Assembly (NCBI GenBank): GCA_020850355.1
Contig: JADZEX010000061.1
Span: forward strand, 1 to 64,000
Reading direction: 5' to 3'
DNA from: Fimbriimonadaceae bacterium
GTDB lineage: Bacteria > Armatimonadota > UBA10988
Length of the DNA stretch: 64,000 bases
Numbering within the stretch: the stretch's first letter is position 1; every line of letters begins with the position of its first letter. The translations under genes were made by a program, and so were the position numbers. Of this stretch, positions 1 to 8,538 are shown one piece after another. Under the pieces are notes generated by a model. That model did not search any database. It was given only the letters and a program-made list of their open reading frames with translations, and had not been told where the DNA came from.

Positions 1-1737
1 AGCGGCGACAGCGGCGCCGACACCGTGCGGTTCACCCTGTACGACGACGCTGGGCGGTTGCTGCGGCGGATCGATGGACGCGACATCGTGACTGAGTATG
101 ACTATGACGAGCCCGGCGGGGCGCTCACCGCGATTCGGTATCCGGCCTATCCGGCGCAGGATGTCGCCTTCACCTACGACGCCCTCGGCCGCCGGATCGG
201 GATGACCGACGCTACCGGCGAGCATGTCTACAGTTACGACGACGGCGGTCGGCTGCTGGCTCACGAGGTGACCTACACTGGGCTCGACCCGCAGACCATT
301 GCCTATGAGTACTACCCCAACGGCAGCCGCAGCAAGCTGACCACGCCGGCTGGTGAGCACGAATACACCTACGACGCCGGCGGGCGGTTGACGGCTTTGG
401 AGTATGGTCTGGGCACCGCGGAGTGGACCTATCTCGACAGTGGCGCGCTGGCCACCCAGACCTTGCCGAATGGTGCCGTCACCTCGTACGACTACAATGT
501 CGCCAATCAGTTGGTCGGCCTGCTCAACCAGGCGCCGGACAGCAGCACCATCAGCAGTTACGGCACGATGACCTACCGCGGCACTGGCGACCTGGCGACG
601 ATCACGTCGACCATTCCCGGTGCCAGCAGCCTGGCCGGGGTCGTCGACTACGCTTACGATACGAAGCGGCAGTTGACCCTCGAAGACTCGACCCGCGATG
701 GAGGCTACGACTTCGGCAATGTCTTTGACCAAGCCGGCAATGCCACCACCTTCCGCGACGCCACGCAGACCTTCAATGCCAACAACCAACTGACGGGCCC
801 TGGCACCTATGTCTACGACGGCAACGGCAACCCGACCACCTTCGGCGGCACGGCGCTGACCTGGGATGTCGAGAACCGCATGACCGCCCACGGCACCGCG
901 CTCGAAGCCGCCTACCGCGGTGATGGGTTGCGAGCTTGGAAGGAAGGCGCTACCCGCACCTACTTCCTCTACGACGGCATCAACGTGGTCTGTGAGCTCG
1001 ACGCGGTGGGTGACCTGCTAGCCTCCAGCACCTTCGGTGCGGCGGGATTGCTCAGTCGGGGCGACGTTCAATACCAGTTCGACCCCCTCGGCGACGCGGT
1101 CCACCTCCTCGACGCCACCGGCGACGTCACCGCCACCCGCCTCTTCGACTCCTGGGGCAACGAACTGACCAGCGGTGACTTCGACCCCCGCGGCTACCGG
1201 GCGAAGTATGGGTACTACACGGACGAAGAGACCGGCCTCGTCGCGCTGGCGTACCGGTACTATGGGCCGGGGGTGGGGAGGTTCTTGTCGAGGGATCCGA
1301 TTGGGTATCGTGGTGGGGTGAATGTGTATGGGTATGTAAGCAACGCTCCCACTGTCATGGCAGATGCTGCAGGACTTCAGGCCTACACGAGCGGCGCTCC
1401 CGATGAGCCTGCAATGCGTCGTTGGCCAGATGCTGACGAACCTGCTATGCGCCGTTGGCCGGATCCGCCTCGGACAACGGCGGAGGCGTGCGTCGCTAGA
1501 TGTTACCAGAACAGAGCGTTTGGGGATCTGGCTGCGCGAGGTGGGGAGGCCGCGTGTGTTTCCATCGCAGCGATGGGATGTCTGTTTGTTCCATTCCCAG
1601 CAAACATCCTGTGTATGCTTGCAGCAATTGCTGTCTGCGTTGCGGCCGCCGAGGCCTGGCTCTACGCAAACCAAGTTGAGTATCTTAACTGCGTGGCGTC
1701 GTGTTCAGACACTACTGCCTGTGCTACTGCGAGGTGA
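1..1737 (+). CDS. RHS/YD-repeat protein, C-terminal part (5' end outside window)
   Basis: The frame is open from the first base, so this is the 3' part of a larger gene. The visible protein carries many YD-type repeats (for example FTYDALGRR, YSYDDGGRL, YEYYPNGSR, YVYDGNGN). It ends its core at 1279-1320 with the RHS hallmark RFLSRDPIGYRGG followed by NVYGYVSNAPT. RHS proteins are large secreted or surface shells that often carry a variable C-terminal toxin released after this motif. Downstream of about 1335 the base composition drops and codon use changes. The tip of about 130 residues is cysteine-rich, has an 11-codon tandem repeat (1402-1467) and a hydrophobic segment. I do not recognise a toxin family in the tip. 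The polymorphic-toxin role is inferred from architecture. Confidence 0.85.
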   Translation, partial: SGDSGADTVRFTLYDDAGRLLRRIDGRDIVTEYDYDEPGGALTAIRYPAYPAQDVAFTYDALGRRIGMTDATGEHVYSYDDGGRLLAHEVTYTGLDPQTIAYEYYPNGSRSKLTTPAGEHEYTYDAGGRLTALEYGLGTAEWTYLDSGALATQTLPNGAVTSYDYNVANQLVGLLNQAPDSSTISSYGTMTYRGTGDLATITSTIPGASSLAGVVDYAYDTKRQLTLEDSTRDGGYDFGNVFDQAGNATTFRDATQTFNANNQLTGPGTYVYDGNGNPTTFGGTALTWDVENRMTAHGTALEAAYRGDGLRAWKEGATRTYFLYDGINVVCELDAVGDLLASSTFGAAGLLSRGDVQYQFDPLGDAVHLLDATGDVTATRLFDSWGNELTSGDFDPRGYRAKYGYYTDEETGLVALAYRYYGPGVGRFLSRDPIGYRGGVNVYGYVSNAPTVMADAAGLQAYTSGAPDEPAMRRWPDADEPAMRRWPDPPRTTAEACVARCYQNRAFGDLAARGGEAACVSIAAMGCLFVPFPANILCMLAAIAVCVAAAEAWLYANQVEYLNCVASCSDTTACATAR

Positions 1738-1740
1738 GTT

Positions 1741-2265
1741 GTGCATCATGCTGGGTGCGACTCCGATCAGGATCCACGCTGTGCGGAGGAAACACTATGC
1801 GTAGCCCTGGGCCTGGACCGAGCGTGTCGCCTAGCCTTACCAGTGTTGCCGCACACTGTCGGCTTATGTGCGCTGCTTCTATGGACCGGGGCTATAGCAG
1901 CAGTGTATGGGATACAGGCTAGTCAGCAAACCCCAATACGGTTTCTCTTGGCGCCGTCCGTCGTGGGAGTCGGGATAGGTGGTATTCTTGGGGCTGGCAT
2001 CGTCGGCGTTTTGTTTGGTGCCCTCGGAGTATTGCGCGGTGTGCCGCGCGTGATCGCCGTGTCATACGAAGGACTATGGACTGGCAGTGTGTTTCGTAGA
2101 AAGCTCATTGGCTGGCCCACAATCACGTCGGTATCGCGCGATTGGTACTGCTATCGCGTGAGGGCCGCCGACCAGATCGTGGAGATTGTCAGGTCTGGTG
2201 ATGGGTGTCGCGTTGGAGAGTGCATCTGGCGGTGGAGCAACTCGCGGGCCACGAGTAGGCCTTGA
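1741..2265 (+). CDS. Small membrane protein with two TM segments and a PH-like tail; possible RHS immunity partner
   Basis: This frame begins just after the RHS stop. It has two strongly hydrophobic stretches (around HTVGLCALLLWTGAIAAVYG and VVGVGIGGILGAGIVGVLFG), then a soluble tail with a pattern such as VSYEGLWTGSVFRRKLIGWP that resembles bacterial PH-like domains. The start is uncertain. GTG 1741 has no clear ribosome binding site. The best site, GGAGG at 1786-1790, serves ATG 1797, which lies in another frame that stops at 1922, so a frameshift near the start is possible. Composition matches the low-GC RHS tip rather than the rest of the window. An immunity role is only inferred from position. 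Confidence 0.5.
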   Translation: MHHAGCDSDQDPRCAEETLCVALGLDRACRLALPVLPHTVGLCALLLWTGAIAAVYGIQASQQTPIRFLLAPSVVGVGIGGILGAGIVGVLFGALGVLRGVPRVIAVSYEGLWTGSVFRRKLIGWPTITSVSRDWYCYRVRAADQIVEIVRSGDGCRVGECIWRWSNSRATSRP

Positions 2266-2456
2266 AATGACGATCTGCTCGTCACCCTATTACCGCCATG
2301 CTGCTCCCCTAAACCGATCCGTACGCCCTGCCCAGCTCCGGTAAATCGACCCCAGCATCGGGAGACTGGGAACACCACCCTCCTTGCGCCACTGGTGTCC
2401 CCTCAGCAGGTGACTTCACTCTCCCCACCCCCGGCAACAACGCCGACGCCAGCCTC

Positions 2457-2735
2457 GTGACCACCTACGAGTACGAAACCGACGGCGCCTGGTCGCAGGC
2501 CGCCGCCGTCGGGGAGGCGCTGTACGTTGAGGACAACCTCGGCCACCGCACGCACTTCCGGTACGATGGGCGGGGCAATCGGACTCTCGTCACCGACGCG
2601 CTCGGGAGCACCTGGGAGACGGTCTACAATCTCGCCGACCAGGTCGTCAGCACGCAGCAGCCGGCGACGGGGCAGCAGGGGTCGGGGCGGGCTTGTCCTG
2701 AGCTCCGTCGAAGGGTCACCGTGGTCTACGAGTAG
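2457..2735 (+). pseudogene. Stranded RHS/YD-repeat fragment
   Basis: Translation from GTG 2457 gives YD-repeat sequence (TTYEYETDGAW, THFRYDGRGNRTLV, STWETVYNLADQ). The frame stays open upstream to about 2380 without an obvious start and ends at a TAG after 92 codons. It has no N-terminal export region and no C-terminal core motif, so it is an internal piece of an RHS gene and not a complete gene. Displaced RHS pieces behind an RHS gene are typical of loci where tips are exchanged by recombination. The 3' end runs into a short repetitive motif at 2691-2715. The stretch 2266-2456 between the membrane gene and this fragment shows no other gene. Confidence 0.65.
2691..2715 (+). repeat. Single copy of a widespread CTTGTCCTGAGC..GTCGAAGGG repetitive motif
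   Basis: The sequence reads CTTGTCCTGAGC followed by a short variable part and GTCGAAGGG. From memory, this is a short dispersed repeat seen in many environmental bacterial genomes. Here it interrupts the end of the RHS fragment. I see no second copy in the window. Confidence 0.45.
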
Positions 2736-2985
2736 TTCTTCTCAGCCGGCCCGCGGCGGCGCGAGGCGGTCGTTCAGGCCCAGCGCCCCCCGTGGCGCGG
2801 CTGGTCCGCCAGCGAGGCAGCCAGCGCGCGGGCAATCCGGTGGACCCTTCCGCTTGGTTCTGGCGATGTGCGGAACCGGTTGATCGAGGCATCGCCCACC
2901 CTCCTGTCGCACAGATCGCACTACGGTTGCGGTGCTTCCGCGGCCAGGCCAACTCCTGCGACCTTCGGCAACACGATCTGTGCTG

Positions 2986-3984
2986 CTACTCCTCCTCCAC
3001 CACCAGCACCTCCACCGCCCCACCCTCGGCGGCGACGACTTCGCTGAGACGGTGGGGGTGGGTGGCGCGGAGGTCGATCACCTCGCGCTCCAGCAGCGCC
3101 GAGGCGACCACGCCGCTGATCACCAGGGCCGCGCCGAGGAGGCCTTGGGGGCTCAGCAGGTCGCCGTAGAGGGCGGTCACCAGAATCGTCACGGTCGGCT
3201 GCATCGAGCCGGTGACGCCGGCCTGGGCCAGCGAGATGCGGCGGATGGCGTAGGCCACCAGCAGGCTGCCGACGCCGGAGCCGAAGATGCCGAGCAGCAG
3301 CATGAGGGTGTAGCAACGCGCGTCGGGCGGGCGATGGAAGACGATCTGGCCGCCGGCCGAGACGTAGAACAGGACCGCTGCCGCGACGTGCATCGGCACC
3401 AGGGCCGCGATGCCGAGGTGCAGGTCGGAGAGGTTGCGGAGGCTGGCCTGCACGCAACTGGCACCGACGCCGCCCAGGATGCCGAGGGCCATGCCCCCCA
3501 GGCGCAGCCAGCCGGTGGCCCGGCCGGCGCCGGCGTCGCGGCTGAGGATCACCAGGGCGACGCCCAGCAGGACGGCCACGAAGCAGATCCAGCGACGGCG
3601 GGGGATGCTCTCGTGGTAGAGCCAGCGGCCGAGCAGCGCGGCAACCAGGATGTTGGCCTGGAAGAGCAGATTGACCTCGGCCGGGCGGATGAAGTTGAGG
3701 GCGGCGGCGTAGGCCAACATCGAGCTGGCCATCGCCAGCGAGCCGAGCCAGACCGCCGGCTGGCGGAGCATCGCGCGGAGCCGGGCGCGGTCGTACCAGC
3801 AGAGCGCCGGGGCGATGGTCAGCCCACCCAGCAGCACGCGGAAAAGGCAGATGTCGAGGGCCGGGAGATAGGTCAGCAGGCCGCGGATCCAGATCGGTCC
3901 GAGCCCCCAGATGGCGCAGGCGCTGGCCATCGCCAGAAGGCCCAGGAAGCGTTGCAGCGGCTGCTGGCGGAGACTACTCGGCAC
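2986..3984 (-). CDS. EamA/DMT-family membrane transporter
   Basis: The 332-residue protein has about ten hydrophobic helices arranged as two EamA halves, the usual drug/metabolite transporter layout. Recognisable parts are the N-terminal ACAIWGLGPIWIRGLL, the mid-protein EVNLLFQANILVAALLGRW and the second-half SLAQAGVTGSMQPTVTILV. The substrate cannot be told from sequence. I chose GTG 3984 because it precedes the first helix, and no ATG lies between it and the preceding gene. It lies 38 bases downstream of the hybrid histidine kinase on the same strand and is probably the last gene of that operon. The C-terminus is acidic (EVLVVEEE). The 250-base stretch beyond it, towards the RHS fragment, holds no gene I can support. 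Confidence 0.85.
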   Translation of the reverse strand: MPSSLRQQPLQRFLGLLAMASACAIWGLGPIWIRGLLTYLPALDICLFRVLLGGLTIAPALCWYDRARLRAMLRQPAVWLGSLAMASSMLAYAAALNFIRPAEVNLLFQANILVAALLGRWLYHESIPRRRWICFVAVLLGVALVILSRDAGAGRATGWLRLGGMALGILGGVGASCVQASLRNLSDLHLGIAALVPMHVAAAVLFYVSAGGQIVFHRPPDARCYTLMLLLGIFGSGVGSLLVAYAIRRISLAQAGVTGSMQPTVTILVTALYGDLLSPQGLLGAALVISGVVASALLEREVIDLRATHPHRLSEVVAAEGGAVEVLVVEEE

Positions 3985-4022
3985 GTCGGCTACCTTGCCG
4001 CGATGATACCACGACCGCCGGT

Positions 4023-6401
4023 TCAGCGTCCGACGGCGCTGATGACGCGGGCCAGGTCTCGCAAGTCGACCGGCTTCTGGAGCCGGGTGTCGACCTCCTC
4101 CGACTGCGCCACCTCCTGCGGCAGCGCGGCGTCCAGGCCGGTCACCAAGACGACCGGCGTGCGCGGGCTGCGGGTCTTCACGGCACGCGCCAGTTGCAGG
4201 CCGCTCATGCCGGGCATCCCCCAGTCGGTGATCACCACCTGGTGGCGCGTCGGGTCGAAGACCTGCAGCGCCTCGCGCCCGTCGGCGGCGATGGTGGTGC
4301 TGTGGCCGAGGGCGCGGAGCATGTCCGAAATGGTCGTCCGCACGCTCTGCTGGTCGTCGACCACCAGCACGTGCGTCGCGGCGGCGGCCGGCTCGGCGGC
4401 GGGGGTCTCGACCGCCGGCACGGCCGGCACGGCGGCGGCGCGGGGCAGGCGAATCGTGAACTCGGTCCCGACGCCGACGGTGCTGACGACGCGGATCTCG
4501 CCGTGGTGGCGTTGGATGATGCCGTAGGCCACCGACAGACCCAGCCCGGTTCCGCCCTTCTCGCTGGCCGTCGTGTAGAACGGCTCGAAGCAACGCTGGC
4601 GGGTCTCTTCGCTCATCCCAACGCCGTCGTCGCGCACCGCCACCACGCCATGGTCGCCGTCGTCCCAGGTCCGCAGCCGCACCTGTCCGCCCTGCGGCAT
4701 GGCGTTGACGCTGTTCAGGATCAGGTTGATCAGCACTTCCCGGATCGCCGCCGCGTCGGCCTCCACCGGCAGGCGCGCTCGCAGGTCCAGGTCGACGCTG
4801 ATCGGCGCGTCGAGGCGGTCGGCGTGGTGCTTCCAGCGCGGCTCGGTCATCGCCGTCGAGTCGGTCACCAGCTCGTTGAGGTCACACGGCGCGGTCAGCG
4901 GCTGCTCTTCTTTGGTGAAGGCCCGGATCCGCTGCACCAGCAGCGCGGCGTCCTGGGCGGCGCGTTCGATCAGCCGCAAGCGGTGCGTCACGGTCTGGGG
5001 CAGCTCCTCCAGCAACGCCAACTGCGCCGTGCCCAGAATCGCCGACAGTGCGTTGTTGAAGTTGTGCGCCACGCCGCTGGTCATCTCGGCGATGGCGCGC
5101 ATCTTCTCGAGGTTGACGACCTGCTCCTGGCTCCGCTCCAGCTCGCGGTAGGCCTCTTCCAGCGCGGCCGCCTGCTCCAGCAGGTCACGCTCCTGGCGCA
5201 CCCGCACCAGGGCCAGCGCCGCCTGCGTGGCAAAGGCCGTGACCCGTTCGACATCCCACTCGCCCAGTGGCTGCCGCGCCGCCAGGGCCAAGATGCCGAC
5301 CAGCGCGTCCTCGACCAGCAGCGGCATCGCCACGCCGTGCTCGCAGCCCAGGATGCGCAACGCCGCGGGCAGCGCCGGGCGGAGCTCGAAGGGCACGTGG
5401 CCGACCAGCGCCGCGGCCAGGTCGGAGGTCAGCAGCGCCTGCCGCTGGGCGGCCGCGCGCGCCACCAGGCTGCCCTCGGGCAACGCCAGCGGCTGCCCAT
5501 CGAGCCGACAGCTCAGCAGCGCCTCGATGGCCGCGACGCGGCGTTCGGCGGAGGTGGAGTAGCGCGCCAGTCGCAGGTCGCCCGAGGCCGGGTCGGCCAA
5601 CCAGATGGCCGCCTGGCTGCCGCCGACCAGGTCGGCGACGCCGTCGACGACCCGTTGCAGCACCGTGCCGAGATCGTCGCTGGTGTGGATGGCGGCGTCG
5701 ATCTCGCGCTGGCGCAGCAGTTCGCGGTGCCGCTGCTGCAACGCCTCGTTGGCCTGCCGCAAGTCGGTGGTGCGCTGGCGGACTTCGTCCTCCAGGCTGC
5801 CGGCCAGCTCGCGGTAGCGCGTCTCGCTGGCGACCAGGTCGCTCTCGATGCCGGCCAGCACCCGCACCAGGTAGTTGTTGACCGCCGCGGCAGCGGTCAG
5901 GGCGGCGCAGACCAGCCCGGTCGCCACCAGCGCGCTGAGCGCCGGGTCGCCCTGGTCGGCCCGCAGCGGCGGCCACCAGCCGGCCAGGGTCAGGGCCTCG
6001 GCGATGGTGTAACCGAGGCAGCACAGCGCGGCGGTGCAGAAGAGCCCCTCGCGTGGCGCCAGCAGAGTGGCCACGACCAGCGGAAAGAGGAACAGGAACT
6101 GCACACTGTGCGTCAGCGGCTGGCCATAGTGGACGGCGGCGACGGTGGCCAGACTGTCGAGCAGCAGTTGCAGCGCCACCGCCGCGGGGCGCGCGGCGCC
6201 CTGCAGCAGACGCAGCCGCCAGGCCAGCAGGCCGTTGTACGCCAGCACGCTGGCGGCCACCGCCAGCAGGCCGATACCGTGGCGCGGGCCAGCCAGGAAG
6301 TCGGCCAGGCCGACCAGCAGGAGGGTCACCCCAAACAGCCAGCGCGCGCCGACGACGCGTTGCTGGCGACGTGGAATCTGCAGCCGCGCGCGTGCCTTCA
6401 T
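4023..6401 (-). CDS. Membrane hybrid histidine kinase (GAF, kinase core, receiver)
   Basis: The 792-residue protein begins with several transmembrane helices (about residues 15-190). These are followed by a coiled linker, a GAF-type sensor domain (AIHTSDDLGTVLQ to the repeated RQPLGEWDVER region) and a kinase core. The H-box reads SGVAHNFNNALSAILG, an NtrB-like form with the phospho-accepting His. The N-box is LINLILNSVNAMPQGG, and the G-boxes are VRDDGVGM and GGTGLGLSVAYG. A C-terminal receiver domain carries acidic DDQ, the phospho-Asp in ITDWGMPGM and Lys in LQKPVD. It therefore senses an internal or membrane signal and phosphorylates its own receiver. No separate response regulator is adjacent. 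ATG 6401 overlaps the stop of the deacetylase gene by four bases (ATGA), implying translational coupling. Confidence 0.92.
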   Translation of the reverse strand: MKARARLQIPRRQQRVVGARWLFGVTLLLVGLADFLAGPRHGIGLLAVAASVLAYNGLLAWRLRLLQGAARPAAVALQLLLDSLATVAAVHYGQPLTHSVQFLFLFPLVVATLLAPREGLFCTAALCCLGYTIAEALTLAGWWPPLRADQGDPALSALVATGLVCAALTAAAAVNNYLVRVLAGIESDLVASETRYRELAGSLEDEVRQRTTDLRQANEALQQRHRELLRQREIDAAIHTSDDLGTVLQRVVDGVADLVGGSQAAIWLADPASGDLRLARYSTSAERRVAAIEALLSCRLDGQPLALPEGSLVARAAAQRQALLTSDLAAALVGHVPFELRPALPAALRILGCEHGVAMPLLVEDALVGILALAARQPLGEWDVERVTAFATQAALALVRVRQERDLLEQAAALEEAYRELERSQEQVVNLEKMRAIAEMTSGVAHNFNNALSAILGTAQLALLEELPQTVTHRLRLIERAAQDAALLVQRIRAFTKEEQPLTAPCDLNELVTDSTAMTEPRWKHHADRLDAPISVDLDLRARLPVEADAAAIREVLINLILNSVNAMPQGGQVRLRTWDDGDHGVVAVRDDGVGMSEETRQRCFEPFYTTASEKGGTGLGLSVAYGIIQRHHGEIRVVSTVGVGTEFTIRLPRAAAVPAVPAVETPAAEPAAAATHVLVVDDQQSVRTTISDMLRALGHSTTIAADGREALQVFDPTRHQVVITDWGMPGMSGLQLARAVKTRSPRTPVVLVTGLDAALPQEVAQSEEVDTRLQKPVDLRDLARVISAVGR

Positions 6402-7582
6402 TCGCCCAGCACCCCGCTCAGCGTGCCGGGCTCCAGCCCTGCGGCGCGCGCTTTGCCGAGCAGTTCGGGTAGCGCCCGCTGCGTCGCCGCCGAGCCGGCG
6501 TGGCAAAGCAGGATGCTGCCCGGCTCCAGGCCCTTCCGCGCGACGCGGGCCAGCACACTCTCGGGGGTGGCGCCCTGCTGCCAGTCCAGGGTGTCGATGG
6601 TCCAGTAGACCGGCAGGAAGCCGTGCTGAAGCAACATCCGACAGACCGCCGTGTCGCGGTCGCCGAAGGGCGGCCGGAGGTACGGTCGGTAGGCGTCCCG
6701 CGCCAGCGGCAGCAGCAGCTTCTCGGCCTCCTCCACCTCGGCCAGGGCGCGGTCGCGGCTGAGTTTGGTGAGGTACGGATGGGTCGCGCTATGGTTGGCG
6801 ATCTCGTGCCCCGCAGCGGCGATCCGACGGACGGCGCTCGGGAAGCGGCGGGCGAAGATGCCGGTCAGGAAGAACGTCGCCCGGACGCGGTGCTCCGCCA
6901 GGATCTGCAGCGTGGCGGGGATCAACTCGTCCTCGTAGCAGCCGTCGAGCGTCAGCGCGATCCGTTGGACCGGCCGGCCCTGTACGATTTCGTTGGCCGC
7001 CAGGCCCAGCTTGGCCGGCCCGCCACGCCACTCGGGGGTGAAGCCGCTGGGCAGCGTCCGGTCGACCAGCCGCTCGCGCCGCTCGTCGGGGGTCAGCAGG
7101 CCGCTCGGCCGCGGCTCGCGCGGCGCGGACGCCGGGCGCGGCGGCGGTGCCGGCTTGGCCGTCGGCCGCGGAGCGGGCGCCACCGGTCGCGGTTCCGGAG
7201 CCGGCGTCGGCGGCGCTTCGACCTCCACCGCCTGGCCGGCGGGAGGCTGCGGCTGCGGTTGGATCACCGGCAGGTCGCGCGGCAGCGCCGGCAAGGTTGG
7301 CGCCGCTGGTTTGGCGACCGGCTGTGGGCTGTTGGCGGGCTGCTGGCGCCGCGCCGCGGGGGGCGGTTCGACCGCCCGGATCCGGCCCCGCTCCGACGAA
7401 CAGGCCGGGCGGTGTTGGCCGACCAGCAGGTGGCGCGTCCAACGCTCCGGCAGCAGGCCGCTGTTGTTGGCGACAACCAGCCCGGCGGCCAGCAGAATCA
7501 CGACCAGCGCCAGATTGGGCAGTCTGCTGGCGGGCGGCGGCGGGGGTGCCGGGCGTTTGGCCGGGCGACGCGACTTGGACAC
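6398..7582 (-). CDS. Membrane-anchored polysaccharide deacetylase (NodB fold)
   Basis: An N-terminal transmembrane anchor (LPNLALVVILLAAGLVV) is followed by a long proline/alanine-rich spacer and a C-terminal NodB domain of about 190 residues. Family motifs are visible: HSATHP (metal-binding His pair), RPPFGDRD, and DTLDWQQG near the end. These enzymes remove acetyl groups from peptidoglycan or other N-acetylated polysaccharides, here outside the cytoplasmic membrane. Motif 1 is unusual: the canonical TFDD is TLDGCYE, so the second Asp, normally a metal ligand, is Gly. The GTG start at 7582 directly follows the stop of the lipoprotein gene with no gap. The stop overlaps the histidine kinase start, so all three are likely co-expressed. 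Confidence 0.85.
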   Translation of the reverse strand: MSKSRRPAKRPAPPPPPASRLPNLALVVILLAAGLVVANNSGLLPERWTRHLLVGQHRPACSSERGRIRAVEPPPAARRQQPANSPQPVAKPAAPTLPALPRDLPVIQPQPQPPAGQAVEVEAPPTPAPEPRPVAPAPRPTAKPAPPPRPASAPREPRPSGLLTPDERRERLVDRTLPSGFTPEWRGGPAKLGLAANEIVQGRPVQRIALTLDGCYEDELIPATLQILAEHRVRATFFLTGIFARRFPSAVRRIAAAGHEIANHSATHPYLTKLSRDRALAEVEEAEKLLLPLARDAYRPYLRPPFGDRDTAVCRMLLQHGFLPVYWTIDTLDWQQGATPESVLARVARKGLEPGSILLCHAGSAATQRALPELLGKARAAGLEPGTLSGVLGE

Positions 7583-8464
7583 CTAGGACGCTCCCTCGGC
7601 CGGCGTCACAACCGGCTCCCGGCCCAGCTTCAGCCACAGCGCTTCGAGCCGTTGGTCGACGCCCGGCGCCGCGGCTTCAAGGTCGGCCTGCGCGCCGGCC
7701 AGGTCGGACAGCAGCCCGGCCGCCGCAGCCTTGCGGTCGGTGGCGGCGCCGCACCACAGATCGACCTCGCCACGGGCCTGGGCCAGCGCGTCGCGGGCCT
7801 CGCCGAGCGCCAGCGCCGCCGCCCGGCGCCGCGCCTGCGCCACCGCGCCGCGCGCCGTCGCCAGGTGCAGGGCTTCCTCGAATCGGGCGCACGCGGGTCC
7901 CGGCCCCAGGTCGCTGCGGAGCGCCTCCCGGAGCTCCTCGGCGGCGGCCTGCAAGGGCGGCACCGTCGCGGCGGCAGCCGCCTGGTCGAGGTAGATCCCC
8001 GCCAGCCGCCATCGTCCGATGGCCACCGCGATCTGCGCCTCGTCCAGCGCGCGGACCGCGGCCAGGGCGTCGTAGCCGTAGCCGCCATCGGCCTGCAGCG
8101 GCTCGCGGGCGGCGGAGATGGCATCGTCGAGCTTGCCCCGCAGCTCGTCGGCCGGGGCGCTGGCGGTGCCGCCCAGCAGGTTGCGCGCGGTGCTCACCCG
8201 CGCCCGAGCGCGGCTGCCCGGCAGGCTGCGCAGGAGCCCCTCGAAGTCGACCAGCACCGCGCGCAGGGCCGGGCCGCGCTCGGCGCCAGGGCGCGACAGA
8301 GCGGTCTCCAAGCGCAGCTTGAGGGCTTCCAGGTCGGCCGGTTCGACGGCCGCCACAGGCGCTGCAGCGCGGCGCGCGGGGGCAGGCGGCGGCGGGCCGG
8401 ACGGCACCTGGCGACACCCCACCAGCAGGGCGCAGCAGAGCAGTGGCCAACAGCAGCGCGGCAT
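7583..8464 (-). CDS. Lipoprotein of unknown function, helical
   Basis: The protein has 293 residues. The N-terminus is a lipoprotein signal ending in the lipobox LLVGC, so the mature protein should be anchored to a membrane through Cys17. The rest is almost wholly alpha-helical and rich in Ala, Leu, Glu and Arg, with no recognised domain. It sits between the secreted GH5-like protein and the polysaccharide deacetylase on the same strand and stops one base before the deacetylase start, which suggests a role in the same envelope process. The function is unknown. Confidence 0.75.
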   Translation of the reverse strand: MPRCCWPLLCCALLVGCRQVPSGPPPPAPARRAAAPVAAVEPADLEALKLRLETALSRPGAERGPALRAVLVDFEGLLRSLPGSRARARVSTARNLLGGTASAPADELRGKLDDAISAAREPLQADGGYGYDALAAVRALDEAQIAVAIGRWRLAGIYLDQAAAAATVPPLQAAAEELREALRSDLGPGPACARFEEALHLATARGAVAQARRRAAALALGEARDALAQARGEVDLWCGAATDRKAAAAGLLSDLAGAQADLEAAAPGVDQRLEALWLKLGREPVVTPAEGAS

Positions 8465-8538
8465 CGCCGTCTACCTCGTGGCAACCGGCGGCCGGTCACC
8501 CGAGAGTTAGAGTCGCCGGCTGGCCCCTTGGTGTCGTC

